Part shown: in pieces, positions 1-9,359 of the stretch
Numbering within the stretch: the stretch's first letter is position 1
Layout of the letters: each line of letters opens with the position of its first letter
From: Alteromonadaceae bacterium XY-R5
GTDB lineage: Bacteria > Pseudomonadota > Gammaproteobacteria > Enterobacterales > Alteromonadaceae
Reading direction: 5' to 3'
Length of the DNA stretch: 64,000 nucleotides
NCBI GenBank assembly: GCA_001660395.1
Contig: LXWE01000001.1
Location: 868,001-932,000, forward strand
Notes under the pieces: model-generated
Databases searched by the model: none
The model's input: only the letters and a program-made list of their open reading frames with translations
Told to the model about the DNA's origin: nothing
Program-made: the position numbers and the translations under genes

Positions 1-754
1 GAATTTGCCAACGGGTCAGTTCTGCCGTCTCGGAGGCAAAATCTGTATCTTTAATGCGAGATCTTGCCGCTGACACGTTCTCAGAGATGTTACTAAGGTT
101 ACGAATGGTCGACTGAAAACGGTTTTGAATAGCACCTAAGTCAGCACGTTTAGCATCAATGATAGAGATAGCTTCAGAGACAATCGACATAGCGCGTGAC
201 GCATCATCCGCCGTTGCAACCGACACATTTACCCCATTGAACAAGCCTGACGCGCCAAAACCACCGGTTCGGGAAATGTTGACACTGATAAACTGACCCG
301 CATTGGCACCGACAAGAAATTTGGCGGAATAGAATCCATCCAGAATATTAACGCCACCGAACTGCGTCGTTGTAGCGATACGACTAATCTCAAACTTCAA
401 TGCCGACACTTCTTTTTGTAATGCCAGGCGATCAGATGAGCTATTGATACCATTTTGAGACTGCACGGCCAGCACGCGAATACGTTGTAAAGCGGTGGTC
501 ATTTCAGCCATGGCACCTTCTGCCGTTTGCGACAGTGAAATACCATCGTTGGCATTACGTACCGCCATGTCTAACCCGTTAATTTGGGTAGTCATGCGGT
601 TGGAGATTTGCAGACCCGCGGCATCATCTTTTGCACCGTTAATCCGAAAACCTGAAGAAAGACGTTCAAAAGCCGTGTTTAGGCTGATATTTGAATTAAA
701 CAATTGACGACGCGCGTTCAATGACGACACGTTTGTGCTGACATATAAAGACAT
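1..754 (-). CDS. fliC: Flagellin, first copy (C-terminus cut by window edge)
   Basis: Structural subunit of the flagellar filament, exported by the flagellar type III apparatus. I translated the minus strand from the ATG at 754-752: it opens [18 protein letters not shown] and continues without a stop for 251 codons to the window edge, reaching the C-terminal D0/D1 motif [10 protein letters not shown]. The N-terminal coiled-coil signature [10 protein letters not shown] is present. AGGAG lies 7 nt before the ATG. It is closely similar along its length to the second flagellin at 1150-1974, so this is a tandem duplication; the central variable domain is short in both. A Trp stands where the other copy has Asn (TRWQI against TRNQI). 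Roughly 20 C-terminal residues are missing. Its own sigma-28-like promoter and a terminator at 1016-1044 separate it from the upstream copy. Confidence 0.95.
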   Translation of the reverse strand, partial: MSLYVSTNVSSLNARRQLFNSNISLNTAFERLSSGFRINGAKDDAAGLQISNRMTTQINGLDMAVRNANDGISLSQTAEGAMAEMTTALQRIRVLAVQSQNGINSSSDRLALQKEVSALKFEISRIATTTQFGGVNILDGFYSAKFLVGANAGQFISVNISRTGGFGASGLFNGVNVSVATADDASRAMSIVSEAISIIDAKRADLGAIQNRFQSTIRNLSNISENVSAARSRIKDTDFASETAELTRWQI

Positions 755-787
755 AAGTTTCTCCTAACGATTTTTATAAGTTACCGC

Positions 788-884
788 ACGCTTATTTTTG
801 TTATTTGTTGCGTTGCGATCACACCCCTTGCTGTTATTTTTATTCGGGTGTGTATGCCCCTTGCTTTTATTTTTGTTCGGGCAT
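788..884 (-). repeat. Three tandem A-rich-loop hairpins in flagellin leader
   Basis: The presumed 5' leader of the first flagellin contains three consecutive inverted repeats. Hairpin A (854-884): stem ATGCCC/GGGCAT, 19-nt loop. Hairpin B (820-852): stem CACACCC/GGGTGTG, 19-nt loop. Hairpin C (788-813): stem ACGC/GCGT, 18-nt loop. Loops A and B share GAAyAAAAATAAmAGCAAG, while their stems differ but still pair, so structure rather than sequence appears conserved. Loop C is also rich in A, AAT and AAC. They end about 35 nt before the start codon. Function unknown; mRNA stability or translational timing is an inference. Confidence 0.6.
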
Positions 885-935
885 TCGTCTGGCTGAACTT
901 GCTTTGATTATTATTTGATCAACCTGACAACTTAG

Positions 936-963
936 TTATCGTTCGGGCAGGAGAAATCCTTTA
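936..963 (-). promoter_or_regulatory. Sigma-28-like promoter of first flagellin
   Basis: On the minus strand TAAA (963-960), 16 nt, then AACGATAA (943-936). The FliA consensus is TAAA-N15-GCCGATAA, so the -10 has two mismatches and the spacer is one longer than ideal. Transcription would start near 928, giving a leader of about 170 nt that contains the three hairpins. Confidence 0.5.
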
Positions 964-1015
964 GAAAAATTTCTAAATAAAAAAATAATCCATATTTTTC
1001 AAAGGCTTGCATGGG

Positions 1016-1044
1016 TAAAAATGGCCGGAGAATTTTCTCCGGCC
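1016..1044 (-). terminator. Rho-independent terminator after second flagellin
   Basis: Perfect 10-bp inverted repeat GGCCGGAGAA/TTCTCCGGCC (1023-1044, 2-nt centre), followed on the minus strand by ATTTTT. It lies about 105 nt beyond the flagellin stop, so each flagellin is probably monocistronic. Confidence 0.9.
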
Positions 1045-1149
1045 CAGCGCTCTTACGTTAGGAGAGAGTGAGCGTAACTCTCAGCTGTTTGGGGCTTATT
1101 AGCGGAACACTACCTCCTGGCTAGAAACTTCCAAACAGTAAAGGAGTTA

Positions 1150-1974
1150 TTAACCCAGCAGAGACAAGGCTGCCTGAGGACGTTGGTTCGCCTGAGACAA
1201 TACAGTAGTACTTGCTTGTTGGATAATCTGGTTACGAGTCAATTCTGCAGTCTCAGTGGCGAAATCTGTATCTTTGATACGAGAGCGAGCTGCTGATACG
1301 TTTTCTGAGATATTGCTCAGGTTACGAATTGTTGACTGGAAACGGTTTTGCAGGGCACCGAGGTCAGCACGGGTTGCACCGATTGTTGAAATCGCAGCGT
1401 CCAGTGATGTCAGTGCAGCAGATGCGTCAGCCGCAGTTGCAACAGACAGGTCGCCGATAGACAAACCTGATGCACCGAAACCACCGCTACGAGACAAGTT
1501 TACAGAGATTGTCTGTCCACCGTTAGCACCTACCAGGAATGCTGCAGAGTAGTTACCAGTCAGCAGGTCAACGCCGGCAAACTGAGTAGTAGAAGCAACA
1601 CGTGAAATTTCAGTTTTCAGTGCAGATACTTCTTTTTGCAGGGCCAAACGGTCAGCAGAGGTATTGATACCGTTCTGAGACTGAACCGCCAACTGACGAA
1701 TACGTTGCAAAGACGTAGTTACTTCGCCTAACGCACCTTCAGCAGTTTGCGTTAATGAAATAGCATCGTTTGCGTTAGAAACCGCCTGATTCAGACCCTG
1801 GATCTGAGACGTCATACGGTCAGTAATTTGAAGACCAGCAGCATCATCCGCCGCACGGTTAATTCTGAAGCCTGAAGACAAACGCTCGAAAGACGTGCCT
1901 AAAGACACAGATGAATTGGCTAATTGACGTTGTGCGTTCAAAGACGACACGTTGGTGTTTACATACAAACCCAT
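1150..1974 (-). CDS. fliC: Flagellin, second copy (274 aa)
   Basis: Flagellar filament protein of 274 residues, short for the family because the central D2/D3 region is almost absent. N-terminal D0/D1 starts [18 protein letters not shown] with [10 protein letters not shown] at about 30-39; the C-terminal D1/D0 ends [19 protein letters not shown], with the standard export/polymerisation features. ATG at 1974 has AGGAG 7 nt upstream. A near-perfect sigma-28 promoter lies at 2099-2125 and a strong terminator follows, so it is an independent late (FliA-dependent) gene. It is paralogous to the copy at 1-754; both leaders share the 12-mer TTTATAAGTTAC (773-784 and 2064-2075). Confidence 0.97.
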   Translation of the reverse strand: MGLYVNTNVSSLNAQRQLANSSVSLGTSFERLSSGFRINRAADDAAGLQITDRMTSQIQGLNQAVSNANDAISLTQTAEGALGEVTTSLQRIRQLAVQSQNGINTSADRLALQKEVSALKTEISRVASTTQFAGVDLLTGNYSAAFLVGANGGQTISVNLSRSGGFGASGLSIGDLSVATAADASAALTSLDAAISTIGATRADLGALQNRFQSTIRNLSNISENVSAARSRIKDTDFATETAELTRNQIIQQASTTVLSQANQRPQAALSLLG

Positions 1975-2098
1975 TAGATCTCTCCTACACTCTCAGTCCA
2001 GACGTAGCTGGCAACCGAATGCTCATCGGTGGTTAAATAACACTAATAGAACAGTGACTTAGGTTTATAAGTTACTGTTACTGGCTCTCTCGAATAGG

Positions 2099-2125
2099 TT
2101 ATCGACAAGGAAAAAACTCTCTTTA
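2099..2125 (-). promoter_or_regulatory. Sigma-28 promoter of second flagellin
   Basis: Minus strand TAAA (2125-2122), exactly 15 nt, GTCGATAA (2106-2099): one mismatch from the FliA consensus TAAA-N15-GCCGATAA. The predicted leader is about 115 nt. Confidence 0.85.
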
Positions 2126-2243
2126 GTAAAAATTTGTTTTTTTTCTTTCAGCCACGCAAAATTGGCCTTGAGTCCTTGTTTTGATCTGATAAAAATCAAT
2201 TGCAAGATCATCTGTTTAATGTGGTTCAGGGATCTTTTTTCTC

Positions 2244-3188
2244 ATGCAGCTAATTCGAGCCAGACGCTTATGGCGAAAGGCCTCTCATAATGCTTTTACG
2301 GATTTTTGCGAATATCAACAACGTCTGTTTTGCTGTTTTCGTGAAGCCCAGGATCACGTCAGTGGCGATGGCAAAATCCGCATATTGCTCATTAATAAAA
2401 AAGGGCGTGTCAGCCAGAATATTGCGTTAACGATCCCTAATGCGGATCTGCGCGATCCCAAACTTTCGGTGACACCTGATGGCAAATTAATGCTGCTGGC
2501 ATATGCCAGATTTGCTCAGCAGGAAAATTCGAGCCGCTATACCCAGCCACAATTTTGGTTGTCTGACGATGGACTAAGCTGGAGTGAACCTAGCGCGTTT
2601 AACGAAAAAGGTTGGTGGTTATGGCGACTTACCTGGCATGAGCAACTCGCCTACGGGTTTGCTTACAATCGCAATGCACAGCGAATTGATCTGTATACCG
2701 GCGATCCTCGTCAGGGAATGGAACGAAGGTGTGAAGGCGCACTAAGTCTTGAAAAGCACGAGTTAGGTTACCCAAACGAAAGCGATTTACTGTTTAACGC
2801 CAGCGGCGAAGCCATTGCTATCGTGCGACGGGATGCAGATAGCTGCACCGCTCAACTGGGTAAATCCATGGCCCCCTATTCATCTTGGCAGTGGCACGAT
2901 CTTGATATCTATCTGGGGGGACCCGCCATGTTGCAAGTGTCTTCAGACCAGGTCGTGCTGGCGGGACGAATTTGGGTAAATGATGAGCCCAAAATGGCCC
3001 TGTATGGTTTAGATCTTCGAGACAATAGCTTGAGCAAACCGCTAATACTGCCATCGGCCGGCGACTGCAGTTACCCTGGGTTAGTGCTACAAGACAAGGT
3101 GTTATGGGTGAGTTACTACTCTTGTCACAAGGGTAACAAGAGCAGTATTTTTCTGGCGAGAGTTCGTCTGCCTAGAAGTTGGTGTTAA
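2244..3188 (+). CDS. Sialidase-like beta-propeller protein of unknown role
   Basis: A 314-residue protein with no clear signal peptide, so probably cytoplasmic. It is rich in Trp/Tyr beta-strand segments and carries an Asp-box-like motif (LSDDGLSWSEP, about residue 108) and repeated blade-type strands such as DPKLSVTPDGKLMLLAYARF. This pattern fits the sialidase/BNR or GH43/GH32-like propeller superfamily, but I cannot see a full arginine triad or confirm catalysis. It lies between a flagellin and flgL on the opposite strand, and its stop overlaps the flgL stop by 4 bp (3185-3188). ATG is taken at 2244; upstream CAGGGA is only a weak ribosome site. A role in trimming flagellin glycans is speculation from position alone. 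Confidence 0.75.
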   Translation: MQLIRARRLWRKASHNAFTDFCEYQQRLFCCFREAQDHVSGDGKIRILLINKKGRVSQNIALTIPNADLRDPKLSVTPDGKLMLLAYARFAQQENSSRYTQPQFWLSDDGLSWSEPSAFNEKGWWLWRLTWHEQLAYGFAYNRNAQRIDLYTGDPRQGMERRCEGALSLEKHELGYPNESDLLFNASGEAIAIVRRDADSCTAQLGKSMAPYSSWQWHDLDIYLGGPAMLQVSSDQVVLAGRIWVNDEPKMALYGLDLRDNSLSKPLILPSAGDCSYPGLVLQDKVLWVSYYSCHKGNKSSIFLARVRLPRSWC

Positions 3189-4408
3189 ATATAGTCAAAC
3201 AACGACATTTTGGTAACCATACCAAATGTCGTTTGTGCTGCCTGTAACGCGGTTTCCTGTTTAGATAGCTCAGATACCGCCTCTGCGTAATCCACATCTT
3301 CGATATTGGAGCGCGCCGTTTTATGCACAATTTCCATATCCAGGTTACCTTCATACACCGACTGAGCAACATTGCCACGACCACCGATAGACGCCATTTC
3401 TGTTTCCACCGCCCGCATGCCATTATCTATCCCAATCAACGCTTTATCTAACGATTCACCAAAATCTACACCGACTAAATCAGTGTTCGTCAGTGCAAGG
3501 TAGAAATCATTAAGTGTCTCGGCGACGTTTTTCTTCTCCGGCGGATCCAAAGTAAAATTCACGGTATCGCCTGCGGCACCCTCAATGGTGAACTCCATAC
3601 CTTTGTAGGTAAACGCTGAACCCGAGCTAAAGCTGACCGTATCTACCGTGGCACCGGTGCCGACGTTAGTGAGCTGAATCTGATTTCCCGCCAAAATCGT
3701 CCACTGATACTCGTTATTCGCTGTAGTTACCGCATCATAATTATCTGAATGGAAACGCTCGAATGCCGCGTCCTGGGTAATTGATACGCTGGCAGAAGTC
3801 GCCCCTACCGTAGAAGAAATTGACGCTTCTCTGGCTGCAAACACATTTTCAAATACGGTTTGTCCGGAGCTGGACGATTGCAACGTAACTGTCGGTGAAA
3901 TAGCGGTATTATTGGTCCCCTGATCACCAACAAACGTGTATTTGTTCCCCGTTGCGCTGGCATTGTAATCAAATGCGGCAGATTCTGTCTGATAGCCAGC
4001 AAAGATATATTCACCCGATGCATTTCTGGCGTTCATTAGATCAAACGCCTGATCACGAATCAGGCCAATTTCCGATGCCAGTGCCTGGCGATCTTCTACC
4101 GCATAAATACCATTACCCGACTGAATCATCAGCGTTCTAGCCCGCGTTAGCGCGGATGTCATACTGGTCAGAACCGCTTCCTGCTCTTCCAGCCTCGACT
4201 GCAGCATCGTATTGTTACGGTTGTACTGGGTAATCTGATCCAGTTCTTCGGTTAAACGAATCACCTGGGTCGCCCCTACGGGATCATCTTCGGCTGTCTG
4301 TAGTTTTTTACCGTTGGATAATTGCTGTTGTAAATCAGACATGCCGGACTGGCCGGTCATAATTGAATTCAGGCCGCGATCATAAAGCTGACTGGTTGAG
4401 ATACGCAT
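3185..4408 (-). CDS. flgL: Flagellar hook-filament junction protein FlgL (HAP3)
   Basis: Second junction protein between hook and filament, related to flagellin. The 407-residue protein starts MRISTSQLYDRGLNSI, the typical FlgL N-terminus, and ends with the helical ALQAAQTTFGMVTKMSLFDYI, a D0-type C-terminus. The middle (about 130-300) is variable. It is the last gene of the minus-strand flgF-L run, 22 nt after flgK, and its stop overlaps that of the convergent propeller gene. Length is within the larger Alteromonadales/Vibrio range. Confidence 0.96.
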   Translation of the reverse strand: MRISTSQLYDRGLNSIMTGQSGMSDLQQQLSNGKKLQTAEDDPVGATQVIRLTEELDQITQYNRNNTMLQSRLEEQEAVLTSMTSALTRARTLMIQSGNGIYAVEDRQALASEIGLIRDQAFDLMNARNASGEYIFAGYQTESAAFDYNASATGNKYTFVGDQGTNNTAISPTVTLQSSSSGQTVFENVFAAREASISSTVGATSASVSITQDAAFERFHSDNYDAVTTANNEYQWTILAGNQIQLTNVGTGATVDTVSFSSGSAFTYKGMEFTIEGAAGDTVNFTLDPPEKKNVAETLNDFYLALTNTDLVGVDFGESLDKALIGIDNGMRAVETEMASIGGRGNVAQSVYEGNLDMEIVHKTARSNIEDVDYAEAVSELSKQETALQAAQTTFGMVTKMSLFDYI

Positions 4409-4430
4409 ACTTATCGACCCCTGTTAAACC

Positions 4431-6563
4431 TTATCCAATTTGCAAAATGGTATTAAACATATCTTGGGCGGCACTGAAAATCTTGGCCGCCGCGGCATAA
4501 GACTGCTGATAACGAACCAAATTGGCCGCTTCTTCATCCAGGTTAACCCCGGAAACCGAATCAAATGCGTCTTTAGACTGATTATACATGGCTTCCGTCG
4601 CCTGTTTAGTTACATCGGCAGATGCCGTCTGTTCGCCAATATCACCAACGATAAATGAATAAGCTTCATGAAAAGACAAGGTTTCATCACCGCCAGTATT
4701 ATTCAGCAGCACAGTGCCCTCATCCTGCAAATTTGCCATATTCAGGGCGTTGCTGTTATCGCTAAAGCCGTCGGTGTTAAAAGCAATGGTAAAGATATCA
4801 CCGGCCTTAGGGCTGCCTTCAAGGCTGATGTCATAGCCGGGATAATCATCCAGGGCACTGAAGGCTGCTGGCCAGGTACCTGAACTTTTGGCTTGCGCTA
4901 ACACATTTTCAAAGTCCGTTGCGCCCGTTACCGTCGCGATCACATTGCCCGCGTCATCCTGTACTTCATAATCAGTACCCGACGTGAATACAATTTGTGA
5001 CGGCGCGCCATACACCCCGCCAGGGCCATTTGGTGCAACTTGTAATGCACCAGCACCGTCAAATGCTGATGCTTCACTGTCGGCAAACGTCGTATCGACC
5101 ACCGTATTGGTCACAGTGGTTGCAGACACCACCGCATCCCCAAGATTGTCGGTATCAACCTGTGCAATGATCGGGGAAGCCAGCGCCAAATCTTCAGCCC
5201 GATTAGTTGCCAGTGTGATGTCATCACCGGTGTTTTTTGTCGGTTGCAGAAGGAATTTATCTCCGACGGCATAATTAGCACCGTCTGGAAATTCCAGCTC
5301 AATTCCCCCGAGAATCGAGGTAAAAGTATCTGACGCGGCATCCACGCCCGTATACGACTGAGTCATGGCATTGCCATCGGAATCGTAAATGATGGTGCCA
5401 TCCGGATTTAGCAGGGTCACGGTAAAATCAACCGTGTCGGGAGTACCAGCCGTCACTGCATCAATTTCAATTTGATAGTCTGCACTGGTAAGTTCAGCCG
5501 CGCGTCCCTCTTCTACCCGGCCATTTACAACCAAGGCGGGATCTGAGTTATCGTCATAATTCAGCGCCTGCACTTCAGGTAGCGTGAATATATTGCTGCC
5601 TAACTGGCCATCAAAATCCATGCCCAGGCGGTTAACCGTATTGATAGATTCCGCAAAGGCCATCGCGATTTTACCCAGTTCGCGCTGAGTAGGTGCTAAA
5701 ACGTCATTACGGTAATCTGTCAGACCACCAAGCTGCCCACCCAATGCGTCTTCATCAATCGACATCACAGTGGCATTTACGGTGGGTCCGGTACCACTTA
5801 CCAGTTCAATCTTTTTAAAGTCTGGATCGGGATCACCGTTTAATTGGAACATATTGAAACTGCCATCTTCCAGTACCAGCGATTCACCACTGGACAAGTT
5901 GACCAGCACTTCGCCCTGCACACCGTCTCGGGTTTCAATTGACATGATTTTAGATAATTCCAGGATCGCCTGATCCCGGTGGTCCTTCAGGTCGCTGACC
6001 GAGCTTTCAGTGCCTGTTCCGGCAATTTTGATGGCCTTGTTTAAATCTGAGATAGATTCCACCAGATAGTTGGCGTCGTTGATCAAGCCTTCCATCTTGT
6101 CATTGGTATCATCTTCAGCTCGCTCGAGGTAATCCGACAGTACCGTAATCTGGCTGGTCATCGCCTTCGCCTGGCCCAGCACCAAATTGCGGGTAGACAA
6201 GTTTGCCGGATCATTGGCGGCATCATTCACAGCTTCAAAAAAGTTTGAAAAGCCCGTGGCTAAGCTGTTGGCTTCACTGGCCAGAATATTATCGAGCACC
6301 GAAATATTGTCGTAATAGATTTCCGCCTCAGAAAAACTGGTGGTATCGCGACGTAACTGGTTCTGCACAAAGGTATTGATGATTCGATCGGTTTCGCCCT
6401 GACCAACGCCACCATATTCGGAACTGGTAAAGGATGTACGCTGGCGCGTATAACCTTCAGAGTTCACGTTAGAAATGTTATTACCTGTGGTAGTAAGCAG
6501 TGCGGTACTGGCATTTAAACCACTGATGCCAATATTCATCAAATCTGTGGGACGATTTATCAT
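4431..6563 (-). CDS. flgK: Flagellar hook-associated protein FlgK (HAP1)
   Basis: First hook-filament junction protein. It is 710 residues, longer than the 547 of Salmonella, with extra central domains (about 330-620) typical of marine gammaproteobacteria. N-terminal rod/hook signature: MNIGISGLNASTALLTTTGNNISNVNSEGYTRQ. The C-terminal VNLDEEAANLVRYQQSYAAAAKIFSAAQDMFNTILQIG is the conserved HAP1 tail. The acidic, Asp/Gly-rich insert fits an exported, surface-exposed region. It follows flgJ by 20 nt and precedes flgL in the same operon. Confidence 0.96.
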   Translation of the reverse strand: MINRPTDLMNIGISGLNASTALLTTTGNNISNVNSEGYTRQRTSFTSSEYGGVGQGETDRIINTFVQNQLRRDTTSFSEAEIYYDNISVLDNILASEANSLATGFSNFFEAVNDAANDPANLSTRNLVLGQAKAMTSQITVLSDYLERAEDDTNDKMEGLINDANYLVESISDLNKAIKIAGTGTESSVSDLKDHRDQAILELSKIMSIETRDGVQGEVLVNLSSGESLVLEDGSFNMFQLNGDPDPDFKKIELVSGTGPTVNATVMSIDEDALGGQLGGLTDYRNDVLAPTQRELGKIAMAFAESINTVNRLGMDFDGQLGSNIFTLPEVQALNYDDNSDPALVVNGRVEEGRAAELTSADYQIEIDAVTAGTPDTVDFTVTLLNPDGTIIYDSDGNAMTQSYTGVDAASDTFTSILGGIELEFPDGANYAVGDKFLLQPTKNTGDDITLATNRAEDLALASPIIAQVDTDNLGDAVVSATTVTNTVVDTTFADSEASAFDGAGALQVAPNGPGGVYGAPSQIVFTSGTDYEVQDDAGNVIATVTGATDFENVLAQAKSSGTWPAAFSALDDYPGYDISLEGSPKAGDIFTIAFNTDGFSDNSNALNMANLQDEGTVLLNNTGGDETLSFHEAYSFIVGDIGEQTASADVTKQATEAMYNQSKDAFDSVSGVNLDEEAANLVRYQQSYAAAAKIFSAAQDMFNTILQIG

Positions 6564-6583
6564 GGTCGACTCCTTACCCGGTG

Positions 6584-7522
6584 CTATTCAGGCAGATAAT
6601 GAGACACTGTGTCTGTGTTCATTACCGACTTGATCTTATTGGCATAATTAGGATCGGTGGCGTAGCCAGCATCCTGTAACGACTGCACATATGCAGCACC
6701 ATCCGAGCCTTTATCCAGCGCCTCCTGATAGCGGCCATTTTGCTGAATAAACGACACATAATCTTCAACGGAATCGGCAAACGAATCGTAGGCACGAAAA
6801 GGCGACTTCTTCTGAGCCGCAACACCATCCTGATATTCCAGTGAATTCACCACCGCTTTATCGCCCTGCCAACGCTGATCAGCCTTAATACCAAATAGAT
6901 TATGGCTGTTCTGGCCATTGCCTGCGTGGATCATAAATTGTCCCCAGCCCGTCTCAACTGCCGCCTGAGCCAGTAACGCTTTTGGGTCCAATCCGGCTTT
7001 GGCGGCCACACTTTCAATATGCGGCATGATTTCCTGTACAAAGGCTTCGGGGCTTTCGAAGGCTGATTTCTTAAATGCAGGAGACTCCTTCACCTGAGCT
7101 GCCTGAGCTGTGTCAACGCCTGACAAAGCATGCTGATAACGTGAGGATAAATCACCGTCGCTGCGTACGGCTGATGATGGCAGATAGCCTTCTTTGGAAT
7201 GGCTAAGCTGCTGCACAATAATGTCGGCCAAGCCAATGCTGCCACTGGAAGATAAGTCGTTAGCCATTTGCTGATCATGCATGTCGCGGTAAAACTTTAC
7301 CTGATCGCTGTTAAACGGGCTGTTTTCGTCTGCCAGAACATCTTCCGCCTTACGCATGCTTTTCAGCATCATTTGCACAAATACGGCTTCAAACTGCTGG
7401 GCCGCTTCGTGCAAGGCTTTGTCGTCGCCCTCTCTGGCGGCGCGACGCAAATGCTCCATGCTTTGGATGTCATTAACGTTGCGCGAGAGTTCTAACTGAC
7501 TTTTAACCTGTGACGAATCCAT
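6584..7522 (-). CDS. flgJ: Flagellar rod assembly protein / peptidoglycan hydrolase FlgJ
   Basis: Caps the growing rod and opens peptidoglycan for it. The 312-residue protein has the N-terminal rod-binding domain (AAQQFEAVFVQMMLKSMRKA, about 40-60) and a C-terminal glucosaminidase-type domain (about 160-310) containing ALLAQAAVETGWGQ, with the probable catalytic Glu in that motif, and SHNLFGIK. It is therefore the dual-domain form. It lies between flgI (11 nt) and flgK (20 nt) in a single operon. Confidence 0.96.
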   Translation of the reverse strand: MDSSQVKSQLELSRNVNDIQSMEHLRRAAREGDDKALHEAAQQFEAVFVQMMLKSMRKAEDVLADENSPFNSDQVKFYRDMHDQQMANDLSSSGSIGLADIIVQQLSHSKEGYLPSSAVRSDGDLSSRYQHALSGVDTAQAAQVKESPAFKKSAFESPEAFVQEIMPHIESVAAKAGLDPKALLAQAAVETGWGQFMIHAGNGQNSHNLFGIKADQRWQGDKAVVNSLEYQDGVAAQKKSPFRAYDSFADSVEDYVSFIQQNGRYQEALDKGSDGAAYVQSLQDAGYATDPNYANKIKSVMNTDTVSHYLPE

Positions 7523-7533
7523 TTTGGCCTGCC

Positions 7534-8646
7534 TTAGATAATGATCAGCTCGCCCTGCAAGGCACCAGCGGCGCGCAGAGCTTCCAAAATCGCCATCAGA
7601 TCACCAGGGGCCGCGCCAATTTCATTCACCGCGCGCACCAGATCATCTAAAGTCACACCCGGATTGAATTTGAACATACGCGCATCGTCCATACGCACAT
7701 CCACCACAGACTGATTAGTGACGGCCGTATTGCCATCCGCCAATGCATTGGGCTGGGTCACTTGTTGATTTTCAGAAATGGTAACTGTCAAACCACCGTG
7801 GGTAATAGCCGCGGGCAGCAGACGCACTTCCTGACCTATGACAATGGTGCCAGTACGGCTATTGATCACCACCCGAGCCGGTGCATCCGCCGGTGTAAAG
7901 GTAAAGTTTTCAATGGTAGCAATGAAGCCAACACGCTGGCCTTGATCTCGGGGTGCACTCACACGCACTGAGGTTGCATCCATTGGCGTGGCAATCACAT
8001 AACCATTATTTGGATCGGCTCCCAAACGCTGGTTGATCGTGTCTGCCAGTGCTTTTGCCGTAGAAAAATCCGGGCTATTCAGATTCAGGGTGATGTAGTC
8101 ATGCTGCATCAGGCCACTGGCCACAGCCCGTTCAACTAAAGCACCATTAGGAATGCGACCAGCAGTTGGAGTGTTGGAGATAATCTTTGAGCCATCGGCG
8201 CCCTGAGCACCAAATCCGCTTACCAGTACGCTGCCCTGAGCAACCGCATAAACATTTCCATCCAAACCTTTCAGGAAGGTTTGCAATAAGGTACCGCCCT
8301 GCAAACTTTTCGCCTGGCCGATGGATGATACGGTAACGTGGATGCTCTGACCGGGTTTTACAAACGCAGGTAATTCAGCACTGACCATCACCGCTGCCAC
8401 ATTGCTGATTTTAGGCTTGGTGGCACTGTCCATTTTAATGCCGAAGTTATTCAGCATGGTTCTGAAACTTTGTTCAGTAAAAGGGCTTTGTTCACCCGTA
8501 CCGGCTAAACCAACCACTAAACCATAACCAATCAGTTGGTTGCTACGTACCCCTTCAATCGAGGTCATATCCTTAACACGCATCGCAAAACTTTGCGGTG
8601 CGCAGACCAAACTCATCACAACAAACCAACGAATTAGTGTTTTCAT
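7534..8646 (-). CDS. flgI: Flagellar P-ring protein FlgI
   Basis: Periplasmic P-ring subunit around the rod in the peptidoglycan layer. The 370-residue protein has an N-terminal Sec signal ([21 protein letters not shown]) and the classic start of the mature protein, [21 protein letters not shown]. The C-terminus carries [35 protein letters not shown], diagnostic for FlgI. Its length equals the family norm. It sits 12 nt after flgH. Confidence 0.97.
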   Translation of the reverse strand: MKTLIRWFVVMSLVCAPQSFAMRVKDMTSIEGVRSNQLIGYGLVVGLAGTGEQSPFTEQSFRTMLNNFGIKMDSATKPKISNVAAVMVSAELPAFVKPGQSIHVTVSSIGQAKSLQGGTLLQTFLKGLDGNVYAVAQGSVLVSGFGAQGADGSKIISNTPTAGRIPNGALVERAVASGLMQHDYITLNLNSPDFSTAKALADTINQRLGADPNNGYVIATPMDATSVRVSAPRDQGQRVGFIATIENFTFTPADAPARVVINSRTGTIVIGQEVRLLPAAITHGGLTVTISENQQVTQPNALADGNTAVTNQSVVDVRMDDARMFKFNPGVTLDDLVRAVNEIGAAPGDLMAILEALRAAGALQGELIII

Positions 8647-8658
8647 ATTTCCTCCGAC

Positions 8659-9348
8659 CTAGAAAGGCCACCACGCGGATGAAAAGAACTTAGTCAGCCA
8701 GCCTTGCTGCTGCACTTCCGCAAAGGTACCTGTGCCACTGTATTGAATACGGGCATTAGCAACTTTAGTTGACTCAATCTCGTTATCCGGGCTGATGTCC
8801 TCAGGGCGAATAATGCCGGTCAGGCGCACATACTCGTCACCATTGTTCAGGGTCATCCATTTTTCACCACGGATCACCAGGTTACGGTTCGCCAGAACCT
8901 GGATCACTGTCACCGAAATGGCGCCACTTAAGTTGTTGCTCTGATCAGTAGATGCAGCACCAGAGAAATCATTCGCTGACCCAACCCCCAACTGAATCGA
9001 CTGTCCGCCAATATTGACGTTGTTGCCGCCCAGTCCGGTAATAGGATCCACCGAAGCTGAAGAGGATTTACTGGTCGTCGTAGTCGCCGATTTATTGGCG
9101 GTAGTGCTCTCACTCAGGATGATCGAAATAATGTCCCCTACACGACGCGCTTTCACGTCAGAATATAAACTGTTGGCAACATCGGCATGGAACAGGGAGC
9201 CGTTAGGGATAATTTCCTCGCGTGGCATATCCGGGATCACCGGTGCAAAATCCGGATCATCAGGTTTGGCTTTGGCATAATCAGGCATAGTCGCGCAGGC
9301 GCCTAATCCCATTACCATTACCAGTGCCATTAGTGTTCGCATCATCAT
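8659..9348 (-). CDS. flgH: Flagellar L-ring lipoprotein FlgH
   Basis: Outer-membrane L-ring subunit. It is 229 residues with a lipoprotein signal ending in the lipobox LGAC (Cys about 18). The conserved core reads SLFHADVANSLYSDVKARRVGDIISIIL and later MTLNNGDEYVRLTGIIRPEDI; the C-terminus is WLTKFFSSAWWPF. Three consecutive Met codons begin the gene and any could be the start. It is 11 nt from flgG and 12 nt from flgI. Confidence 0.97.
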   Translation of the reverse strand: MMMRTLMALVMVMGLGACATMPDYAKAKPDDPDFAPVIPDMPREEIIPNGSLFHADVANSLYSDVKARRVGDIISIILSESTTANKSATTTTSKSSSASVDPITGLGGNNVNIGGQSIQLGVGSANDFSGAASTDQSNNLSGAISVTVIQVLANRNLVIRGEKWMTLNNGDEYVRLTGIIRPEDISPDNEIESTKVANARIQYSGTGTFAEVQQQGWLTKFFSSAWWPF

Positions 9349-9359
9349 TTTCAGATTAC

